22,903 nt of DNA. Source: a virus. Under the pieces are notes generated by a model. That model saw only the letters and a program-made list of their open reading frames with translations, did no database searches and was not told where the DNA came from. Position numbers and translations under genes: made by a program. The DNA lies in the IMG/VR virus record IMGVR_UViG_3300020395_000115, positions 1 through 22,903 of that record; one strand, written 5' to 3'. The stretch's first letter is position 1, and the number at the start of each line of letters is the position of its first letter. Positions 18,301-22,903 of the stretch are shown here, piece after piece.

Positions 18301-20588
18301 TGACTATAGAGAGTCCACAATTACCAGGTGGTACTACTGCAAGTGGTACAATAGGTGTATCTGGTGGTAAGTTATTCAGTTCTGAAGTTTCTATATCTGG
18401 TTCTGGTTATACAAGTGCTCCTTCTATTGTTATTGCTGGTACAGGAACTAGTAATTCAGGTGGTGCTGTACAGGCAATTATATCTAATGATACACCAGGT
18501 GTAAGAATGGGTGTAGCAACTAATTTAACAACTGATGTTAATGGTAGTGTTCCAACTCACTTTAAGTTCGATCATCCAGTATATCTATTGAATGATACAG
18601 AATATTCTTTAGTTGTTGAAACAGATTCTGTTGATTATGAAATATGGGCATCTGAAGTTGGTGCAGCTGCAGGTTCTGGTACTGTAACAGCACAACCTGG
18701 TTTAGGTTCTGTTTACAGATCTCAGAACGTAGATGAATGGCATGAAGATCTTAGAGAAGATATTAAGTTTGATCTTAACAGAGCAGAATTTGATATCACA
18801 AGACCTGGTGATCTTCTATTAACAAATGAAAACCCTGCATACGAGACAATGTATGCTGGATCAGTTCGTACAAGTGCTGAGTCTAGTAGTAGTGCAACTC
18901 TAGAAAGATTTAGAGGTAACAATAAGTATATTGAAATAACACATAGAGATCATGGATTTGAAGATTCTGGTAAATCTTATGTGTTCTTTAAGAACCTAGT
19001 ACAGACTGGTGGTGTTAGTGCATCATCATTAAACACTACTTTATTTGAAGTTGTTAATAGTGGTGTAGATACATTCAATATTGTTTCTACTACTCAAGCA
19101 AGTTCTAATGAAATTGGTGGTGGTTTAACTGGAATGATAGCATGTAATAAAAAGTATGAAAAATTATATGCTGATATTGGATATCTAGCATTCCCAGAAG
19201 CAAAAATTTCTGCTTCTGTTAAAACAACAGATATTGTTCCTGTAGATAGTGGTACTGTTAATTACACATCATACACACAAGGTAGTTTTGAGAAAACATT
19301 TATTAAACAAGAACATTACTTTATCAATCAAAAAGTTATAACTTCTAGAATCAATGCATTAAGAAATGATCTTTCTGATTCACTTGTCTATAAGTTAAAT
19401 ATGTCATCCACAAAGACTACACTTTCTCCTGTGGTTGATTTGAGAACTAGTTCTGTTAAGACAATTACTAATAGAATAGAAAATCCTAAAGGTTTGGAAT
19501 CTAGGTATGGTAGACAAAATCAGGAAGTAGAACTCTATAGAGTCTTTACAATCAAACTTACTGGTAACACTGATAGTAGTACTACAATTCCAATTACTGT
19601 TGGACAAAGTATTGATTCTACAACTTCAGCAAAGACTTCTACTGTTGCTGGTTTAACAGGTGGTAGTGGTATTGTTCTTAAATATGACGATACTGTTAAT
19701 GCTGTTACAGTTAAACTTAAGAATACAGGACAATTCAAAGCAGATGAAGTTGTTAGATTCTCTAGTCAGTCTTTTGGTACTGGTAATCTAGCATCCAAGA
19801 CTGTGACTATTGATACTAATGGTCCTACTGAAGAAGTTCCGACATTCACTTTAAACACTATTGTTACTGCATATAATCCAGCACAGGATCCATCAGTTGA
19901 TAATGATGATTTATATACCGATAAGATTAGTGGTTCTATTGTTGAATGGGATGTTAATAGTAGAAAATTAGTTCTATTTAATAACAAGCAACCAATCAGT
20001 GATGATTTTACTGCTAAGATATCTGGTGGTGTTGCGTTTAATAGAAAGACGGATCCTAGCACACAGACAGCAGATATCTTTAGATCTGGTGATCTAATTC
20101 AATTCACTGGACAAGCAGCAAATACCTCAGACTGGTGGGAGATTAATAAGATGTCTCTTGCACCAGGCATTGGATTTGTACCAGAAGATTCTTCTGTTAA
20201 TACAGCAGGTATTGCTAAGTATGTTACTAAAGAAATCTCTCTACCTAATCCTGGTACAGCAATTGATGTTAAGATCACTGCTAATATTAGAAACATTAGT
20301 GATATTAAAGTTCTCTATAAATCTAATGAAGAATCTAGCGAGATCTACTTCGATGATCTTGAGTGGAAATACTTCAATGTAGATGGTAGTCCTGATATTG
20401 ATATATCTGCTACTGCAGAAAATGAGATATCTGGAATATTTGAAAATCAAGAGTCTTATCAAGAGATACCATTTAGTATTAATAACCTTCCTGAGTTTAC
20501 TTCGTTTGCGGTTAAAGTTGTTATGAATTCAGACAATCCAGCATACGTACCTAAGATTCAGGATCTAAGAGCAGTAGCATCCTTCTAA
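12318..20588 (+). CDS. DUF4815-type giant baseplate/fibre structural protein (2756 aa)
   Basis: The N-terminus (PQKTNLNVSPYYDDYDAS, then FRPGYSIQARELTQLQSVLQ) is the hallmark start of phage DUF4815 proteins. Related pieces follow: QGIYFVNGHFVRNEEE near 208-222 and GPGKAYIKGFEI near 375-387. Further on are SGTFVEGE (741-748), GNGY (775), a helical DIGRIEKRVERLEYYTLL segment (1400-1417), FPFMEGRDISRW (1671-1682), an LAQTFKVEGYEGGVFVTGL segment (near 1818), GSGY-type modules (1985-2031) and SVYRSQNVDEWHEDLRED (near 2132). No enzyme motif, signal peptide or membrane segment is seen. It sits directly after gp8, where T4 has genes 9 and 10, so a peripheral baseplate or fibre-attachment role is likely but inferred. 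The gene starts 25 bases after gp8 with no promoter or Shine-Dalgarno. Its stop overlaps the next start (TAATG). Confidence 0.83.
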   Translation: MPQKTNLNVSPYYDDYDASKNFYRILFRPGYSIQARELTQLQSVLQNQIESIGRYSFKQGDMVIPGEVGLNNRLDYVKLSSVTEVAVTEGDNIVFKKYDIALLKGQTLKGITSGVTGTVVSTRYATTTSSDTVYVNYTSSGNSSDEATFRQGETLEVVDGVNTPLLVVGTDGSVLPTTVTLKDPDTGVETSYNSPAMGFASGVQVEQGIYFVNGHFVRNEEELLVLEPFINIPSAKVGFKISESLITPEEDSTLYDQARGFANFSAPGAHRLSVSLGLIKYDLDASTDSNFIQLLSVKKGAVQKKITAANYSVIEETLARRTYDESGDYVVEDFSTDIREYYQTGGNRGVYAKNVTTGLVNGEAEVDALQKMVATIGPGKAYIKGFEIVNKESSYVDLNKSRESLERDNITLKHGGLSSFYLTNTYNTIPLNAFGADLSTYPTLFLNGVFGDGSLGQNNTEPATDGLGANGEIDGHKQTRSRRTSTFDSDQAVKTLIVDILGTAPHNFASITNSNWEANIGTLAVRTSGSGNDAEELTVLSYSKFHGGDAQWPKSFLGAPSYIEITVLGRRDVIDSLKEYDDNDGNGMSGVTKMTRLFCAEGAASAKTNAENANDAGVASDPPGLWGRVVSYSDTIVPIVGLAKPKNFSLEERGIGFNVDSDKILSKGRLGSTDAYNTTFKMSYFNPTFLTQIKIDTVIADGTFQAGYYITGSKSKAYAVVEGSPNGRLSAGNRLFVKVLSGTFVEGETIIDEDGNTLRIARENTISHFVVDIRGNGYGGLCTVTVDGVTYDPTVLLPDVADTDTIYKISILDRSLLGDTYAQPPSVVIAAPNASVSTVAQARAVLFKNVIQTYTPQNVKSMWARFGVAPSGGVAPNIFTSDVELSRDAYLTSANVTDFTWSGTEGNSYLECTGFGADASSLLVQGDLVQFSDTNNNLVKAIVQQATKPEGAKKSRIYLDSLLPSSVSSTSVLRVRPKIENSSKSSLIFPTGSKQIKSLVKGTDDTAITFNSRRDFILDSSSAGGKITFKANLEYGTQKFVAFTEKNFLLTIHNKGNATQIETGDIVYIPTDAVSVVSSVDASSGLTAGSVSIELPDNYFGALSGGTEYPTLKLSATLELTKARPRLKTVVKDKKIVINPAKDNIIPLRGQDQEASEIKTVSYSDVFKINYIYEGSTTAAPTIDSAGNLVSGTDVTNRFTFDDGQRDTLYDVSRIIIKPGFDLPVGQLLVSFNYFDHSQGDFCTVDSYLHESGVAANEIPTFNSSVFGVTNLRDVIDFRPKVDTNATITGFENQSIFKNSTFNNFTGDGGVVSSCPASDTNLPFTISFYQSQYLDRIDGLFLTKKGEFIVKEGNPSLNPSRPETIEDAIALAYLYIPAYTTDASDVRVVPVDNKRYTMRDIGRIEKRVERLEYYTLLSVLEQQAFNMQIKDEVGYERFKSGFAVDNFETHKLGNLKSIDYACSIDTKQSVLRAQSKEDSFDLIEVNTKEDERVVAGYQRSGDVITLPYSELKMLDNPFATKTINPNPFVVIQYVGDASLDAPVDSWYEDTDAPLISDNNTQLYTIFLAKDNVREAYSSLYNNYAINWVGSNDTFFNIGPLSDINSDQVFSTVKIANVGSSSNISPQNNETGKGIATKVVGDASVATSMQQFVRSKAVKFTITRLKPNTRVFPFMEGRDISRWCNPDLRYTGKPGNSLSTFGASIVTDDGGNASGLIIIPNGYAPTQGSTWNNYLYNTNYDTSSEQLQFTTGEKTIRFTSSSTDSNKDNVETYTEVKYYPAGLLPTVSSSIVSTLPAFLKSNEGVQLVASQNEKRPNPLAQTFKVEGYEGGVFVTGLNLYFNKKSSSIPVRTYLTDTVSGKPGKHIVPGTERSLSPKTYLKVFVSQETNIEIAELASGIQSGASGPVSKVFDKTGIEVLPGNANRIPLSADQVYTLVLSNNNGTAFTAGETLILPSIVLANATNNTNITLTIAKDSGKIIDLKVIGAGTGYDTATMTIESPQLPGGTTASGTIGVSGGKLFSSEVSISGSGYTSAPSIVIAGTGTSNSGGAVQAIISNDTPGVRMGVATNLTTDVNGSVPTHFKFDHPVYLLNDTEYSLVVETDSVDYEIWASEVGAAAGSGTVTAQPGLGSVYRSQNVDEWHEDLREDIKFDLNRAEFDITRPGDLLLTNENPAYETMYAGSVRTSAESSSSATLERFRGNNKYIEITHRDHGFEDSGKSYVFFKNLVQTGGVSASSLNTTLFEVVNSGVDTFNIVSTTQASSNEIGGGLTGMIACNKKYEKLYADIGYLAFPEAKISASVKTTDIVPVDSGTVNYTSYTQGSFEKTFIKQEHYFINQKVITSRINALRNDLSDSLVYKLNMSSTKTTLSPVVDLRTSSVKTITNRIENPKGLESRYGRQNQEVELYRVFTIKLTGNTDSSTTIPITVGQSIDSTTSAKTSTVAGLTGGSGIVLKYDDTVNAVTVKLKNTGQFKADEVVRFSSQSFGTGNLASKTVTIDTNGPTEEVPTFTLNTIVTAYNPAQDPSVDNDDLYTDKISGSIVEWDVNSRKLVLFNNKQPISDDFTAKISGGVAFNRKTDPSTQTADIFRSGDLIQFTGQAANTSDWWEINKMSLAPGIGFVPEDSSVNTAGIAKYVTKEISLPNPGTAIDVKITANIRNISDIKVLYKSNEESSEIYFDDLEWKYFNVDGSPDIDISATAENEISGIFENQESYQEIPFSINNLPEFTSFAVKVVMNSDNPAYVPKIQDLRAVASF

Positions 20589-20779
20589 TGGATATCCAAG
20601 TAGAGGGTCAGGATAGTCTTTATAGAGATTCTGATACAGGTGCTATAATTAATAAAGATAAGAAAGCATTTGAACAGGTAAGAGCAGCACGTAAACTTGT
20701 TGATAGAAGGGATAGAGAGATAACTGAACTTAGAGCAGAATTAGAGGTGCTAAAATCTATGATTCGTGCTACAATGTAG
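20588..20779 (+). CDS. Small coiled-coil protein (63 aa), unknown function
   Basis: The ATG at 20588 shares its A with the TAA of the DUF4815 gene, which implies translational coupling. The first 20 residues (MDIQVEGQDSLYRDSDTGA) look beta-like or extended. Residues about 24-60 are highly charged and helical, with a heptad-like spacing of I and L (DREITELRAELEVLKSMIR) that suggests a coiled coil. No catalytic motif or membrane segment is seen. A small oligomerising virion accessory or assembly factor is possible; the function is not known to me. Small proteins of this type occur beside structural genes in marine T4-like phages, as I recall. Confidence 0.75.
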   Translation: MDIQVEGQDSLYRDSDTGAIINKDKKAFEQVRAARKLVDRRDREITELRAELEVLKSMIRATM

Positions 20780-20795
20780 ATAGAATAACTTTATT

Positions 20796-22238
20796 ATGAA
20801 ACTGATTGGTCTGAGGTTGTGTGAGCATGACTCTAATGTATCGTACTATGATGGCGAGACAGTACGTTATTTTAAGTCAGAGAGAGTCTATGATGTAAAA
20901 CATCATGGATATAGTGACTTGCATTCTTGGAAGAAAGATTTTAAAGATATATTTGGTGATGATCCAGAAGATGCTGATGAGATAGCAATAGTTATAGACC
21001 CTTGGGTTCATGGTTTACCAACTGATAACGAGGAGTTTTTCCCTGCTATCAAATACCCTGCTGTATCTGATAATTGTTGGAGAGTTAATCATCACTATGC
21101 TCATGTTCTTAGTACATTTAAAGAGAAAGGTTTGCATATAGTTATAGATGGATTTGGTGACGAGAATAATAGTTGGTCTGTATTTAGAAATGGTGAGGTA
21201 GTTGATAGAGGTTACTGTGATGCAGATGGATCTATTGGTTGCGAGATGATCAAAGCTGGTAAACTTCTTAACATTAAAGCAGGTTGTGATTTAGATATTG
21301 CTGGTAAGTTGATGGGATTACAATCTTATGGTACTTACATGGATGAATATGCTAGGATCTTACCAAGAACTATGCATAATATTAGAAGAATATTTGAAGA
21401 AAGTAGATATAAAGCATTTGAGAGAGACATGTTTGGTACTCTTGGTATATCTAAATTGAATTGGATGAGGACTGTCCATGAGCATATGGGTAATGTGTTA
21501 TTGGACTTTTTTAATGAGTACATATACCATGATGAGGATGTTATATCATATACAGGTGGTTGTGCTCAGAATGTTATATGGAATACAAAACTAAAGAAAA
21601 AATATAGAAACTTGAGCATTCCACCACATTGTGCTGATGAAGGACTATCACTTGGTGCTTTAGAGTTTCTAAGAAGAAAGAATAATATAGATCCATTTGT
21701 GGTTGAATACCATCAACAGGATATTGCTGCAGAGACAAAACCATCTGATATGACACTTGCTAAAGTGGCACATGCTTTAGCAGAAGGCAAGATAGTTGGA
21801 TGGTATCAAGGACATGGAGAAATAGGACCAAGGGCATTAGGAAATAGATCTATTCTTATGAATCCATATATTGATGATGCTAAAAAGAAGATTAACATGA
21901 TAAAGAAGAGAGAAGGGTATAGACCATTTGGTGCTTCCATATTAGAAGGGTATCAGAAACGTATACTTGATACGGATATCCAGAATCCCCACATGCTGTA
22001 TGTTGGGGATATTGCTGCTCCAGGATTGGAATCAATAACCCATGTGGATGGTACATGTAGGTATCAAACGGTAACACAAGAGAACGAGAGTTACTATAAA
22101 CTGTTGCAAGTACTGGAGTTTCCTATATTACTTAACACCAGTATGAATCTTGCTGGTAAACCAATCATGAGCAAACCAGAGAATTTCCCTAAAGGTTTAG
22201 ATATGGTGGTTGTCGGAAACGATATATCTGTGCTATAA
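20796..22238 (+). CDS. NodU/CmcH/TobZ-type O-carbamoyltransferase (480 aa)
   Basis: This family makes carbamoyl-adenylate from carbamoyl phosphate and ATP, then transfers the carbamoyl group to a hydroxyl on a sugar or other small molecule. The N-terminal Kae1-like domain shows the metal/active-site histidine motif NHHYAH (98-103), DGFGDE (118-123), TGGCAQN (253-259) and HCADEG (278-283). The C-terminal YrdC-like domain shows GWYQGHGEIGPRALGNRSIL (335-354), REGYRPFGASIL (372-383) and NTSMNLAGKPI (447-457), where many relatives have NTSFN. All key motifs are present, so it looks intact, though it is shorter than typical bacterial members (about 540-680 aa). It starts 16 bases after the coiled-coil gene, in the same late block. 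Its substrate is unknown: candidates are host surface sugars, virion glycans or hydroxylated DNA bases. Confidence 0.92.
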   Translation: MKLIGLRLCEHDSNVSYYDGETVRYFKSERVYDVKHHGYSDLHSWKKDFKDIFGDDPEDADEIAIVIDPWVHGLPTDNEEFFPAIKYPAVSDNCWRVNHHYAHVLSTFKEKGLHIVIDGFGDENNSWSVFRNGEVVDRGYCDADGSIGCEMIKAGKLLNIKAGCDLDIAGKLMGLQSYGTYMDEYARILPRTMHNIRRIFEESRYKAFERDMFGTLGISKLNWMRTVHEHMGNVLLDFFNEYIYHDEDVISYTGGCAQNVIWNTKLKKKYRNLSIPPHCADEGLSLGALEFLRRKNNIDPFVVEYHQQDIAAETKPSDMTLAKVAHALAEGKIVGWYQGHGEIGPRALGNRSILMNPYIDDAKKKINMIKKREGYRPFGASILEGYQKRILDTDIQNPHMLYVGDIAAPGLESITHVDGTCRYQTVTQENESYYKLLQVLEFPILLNTSMNLAGKPIMSKPENFPKGLDMVVVGNDISVL

Positions 22239-22244
22239 TAAATA
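22233..22244 (+). promoter_or_regulatory. Probable late promoter upstream of the 79-aa gene
   Basis: The run CTATAATAAATA contains AATAAATA (22237-22244), a 7/8 match to the T4 late box TATAAATA. It overlaps the TAA of the carbamoyltransferase gene (22236-22238), just as the box upstream of gp8 overlaps its own upstream stop. The next ATG is at 22267, so the leader would be about 10 bases long. This would start a short transcript ending at the terminator at 22519. Confidence 0.6.
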
Positions 22245-22266
22245 CGTAAGATCGATCATTACACAC

Positions 22267-22506
22267 ATGACAATGGAACCAGCGACTCTCAAAGAAGAAT
22301 TTGAGAAGCAACTGACTGATGCTAACGCTAAAATTTCACGAGCAGAAGCAGAACTTATAAGGTTGAGAGAGTACCGAACAAAACTAGAAGGTGGTTTAGA
22401 AACAATTGGTTTAATAACTGGAGAAGTACCAACACCACCTGAAGAACCACCAGCAACAGAAGGTGAAGATGCTCCACCAGTTGCACCTCCAACCGTAGAA
22501 GGTTAA
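22267..22506 (+). CDS. Small helical protein with Pro/Glu-rich acidic tail (79 aa), unknown function
   Basis: I chose the ATG at 22267. A start at 22210 would add 19 residues overlapping the carbamoyltransferase end and would lie upstream of the probable late promoter. The first half (LKEEFEKQLTDANAKISRAE onward to about residue 40) is a charged helix with coiled-coil spacing. A short GLETIGLITG linker follows, then a low-complexity tail of P, E, A and T (about 50-79) that is likely disordered. No known motif is seen. The unit is bounded by its own promoter and terminator, which argues for a separately expressed product. A small virion decoration, chaperone or linker protein is possible; this is inference. 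Confidence 0.72.
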   Translation: MTMEPATLKEEFEKQLTDANAKISRAEAELIRLREYRTKLEGGLETIGLITGEVPTPPEEPPATEGEDAPPVAPPTVEG

Positions 22507-22518
22507 TATAATAAACTT

Positions 22519-22551
22519 ACCCCTTGCTAAATAGTGAGGGGTTCTTTATTT
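22519..22551 (+). terminator. Rho-independent terminator
   Basis: A 10-bp stem pairs 22519-22528 (ACCCCTTGCT) with 22533-22542 (AGTGAGGGGT), including two G-T wobbles, around an AAAT loop. TTCTTTATTT follows. It lies 12 bases after the stop of the 79-aa gene and 14 bases before the next ATG, so it separates two transcription units. The upper stem and loop contain CTAAATAG, a partial late-box match (GCTAAATA, 6/8), so the element may also help start transcription of the next gene. Confidence 0.85.
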
Positions 22552-22556
22552 GTCAG

Positions 22557-22892
22557 ATGGCTGCTATACCAATAAATCTAATATGTGAAAAAGGAACTGA
22601 TTTTGCAGCGACCTTTAATATTCAGAATGAAGCAAACACTACCCCATTAAATTTAACTGGTTACACTGCTGTAGCTAAGATTAAAAAAAGTTATACTTCT
22701 AGCACATCTACAGACTTTGTTGTTGACTTTCCAGATAGATACAATGGACAGTTAAAAGTTAGTCTAGATAATACTGCATCTGCAGCATTAACTGCTAGAA
22801 GATATGTTTATGATATCCTCCTGACTGCACCTTCGGGTACTAAGTCAAGAGTTATTGAAGGAATACTTGAAGTAACACCTGGAGTTTCCTGA
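22557..22892 (+). CDS. Small beta-rich phage structural protein (111 aa), Ig-like/BppU-N-like
   Basis: The ATG at 22557 gives MAAIPINLICEKGTDFAATF; a TTG at 22524 would put the start inside the terminator stem, so it was not used. The pattern is one seen in small phage baseplate/fibre proteins with an immunoglobulin-like fold: KGTDF-A-F, then LNLTGYTAVAKI, then KVSLDNTASAALTARRYVYD (near 72-91) and a final IEGILEVTPGVS strand. No enzyme motif is seen. It probably attaches to or extends the baseplate or fibres. It is the first gene after the terminator, and its TGA overlaps the next ATG (TGATG), so it leads a new operon segment. No Shine-Dalgarno stands close to its start. Confidence 0.75.
   Translation: MAAIPINLICEKGTDFAATFNIQNEANTTPLNLTGYTAVAKIKKSYTSSTSTDFVVDFPDRYNGQLKVSLDNTASAALTARRYVYDILLTAPSGTKSRVIEGILEVTPGVS
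22881..22884 (+). promoter_or_regulatory. Shine-Dalgarno GGAG for the gene starting at 22892
   Basis: GGAG ends 7 bases before the ATG at 22892. It is the only well-placed Shine-Dalgarno found ahead of any start in this window, and it supports that start. Confidence 0.55.
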
Positions 22893-22903
22893 TGCCTACC
22901 TAT
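22892..22903 (+). CDS. Start of the next gene (MPTY..., 3' truncated)
   Basis: An ATG overlaps the preceding TGA (TGATG), has a GGAG at good spacing, and reads M-P-T-Y to the window end. The coupling suggests another structural gene of the same operon. Four codons are too few to name it. Confidence 0.5.

Noticed and set aside
20316-20323. TATAAATC, a 7/8 late-promoter match
   Set aside because: It is inside the DUF4815 coding region, more than 260 bases before the next gene, and such matches are expected by chance in AT-rich DNA.
21985-22010. Inverted repeat ATCCCCA...TGGGGAT
   Set aside because: It is inside the carbamoyltransferase gene with a 12-base loop and no T tract; probably chance.
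22210-22266. Upstream ATG extending the 79-aa protein by 19 residues
   Set aside because: It overlaps the end of the carbamoyltransferase gene and lies before the probable late promoter.
22524-22556. TTG start extending the beta-rich protein by 11 residues
   Set aside because: It would begin inside the terminator stem; the ATG at 22557 gives the family-like N-terminus.
1-22903. tRNA, CRISPR array, insertion sequence or attachment site
   Set aside because: No cloverleaf, regularly spaced direct repeats, transposase/integrase motifs or terminal inverted repeats were recognised by eye; repeats found are protein-level modules.

Overview
The window is a stretch of late (virion) genes from a T4-like myovirus, most likely a marine cyanophage or a relative such as a pelagimyophage. 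Every supported gene is on the + strand, genes abut or overlap by 1 to 4 bases, the DNA is AT-rich, and the order gp6 - gp7-like - gp8 follows the T4 baseplate wedge cluster. Two sites match the T4-type late promoter TATAAATA. A NodU-type carbamoyltransferase beside the structural genes also fits marine T4-like phages. Comparisons to T4 proteins were made from memory, not by a search.

Layout. 1-687: C-terminal end of baseplate wedge gp6, cut by the window edge. 684-10415: a 3243-residue gp7-like wedge protein. Its first ~300 residues and a segment near residues 1825-1860 match two neighbouring parts of the T4 gp7 C-terminal region, with about 1,500 extra residues between them and about 1,380 after them. 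10411-10424: two overlapping late-promoter boxes on the gp7-like stop codon. 10466-12292: gp8, enlarged to 608 residues by inserts. 12318-20588: a 2756-residue DUF4815-type baseplate/fibre protein, where T4 would have genes 9 and 10. 20588-20779: a 63-residue coiled-coil protein. 20796-22238: the carbamoyltransferase. 22233-22244: a probable late promoter. 22267-22506: a 79-residue helical protein with a Pro/Glu-rich tail. 22519-22551: a rho-independent terminator. 22557-22892: a small beta-rich structural protein. 22892 onward: the first codons of the next gene.

How it fits together. gp6, gp7 and gp8 build the baseplate wedge; the DUF4815 protein and the small 3' proteins probably build the baseplate periphery or its fibres. 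The main feature of interest is modular growth. The three large proteins carry scattered copies of the same short beta modules (GSGY type, SG-T/E-F type), and the gp7-like protein also carries VDST-GF modules, DGILQ modules, a YHYH-like segment and a duplicated 100-residue helical domain. No RNA gene, CRISPR array, insertion sequence or integrase was seen. No intergenic stretch exceeds about 55 bases.
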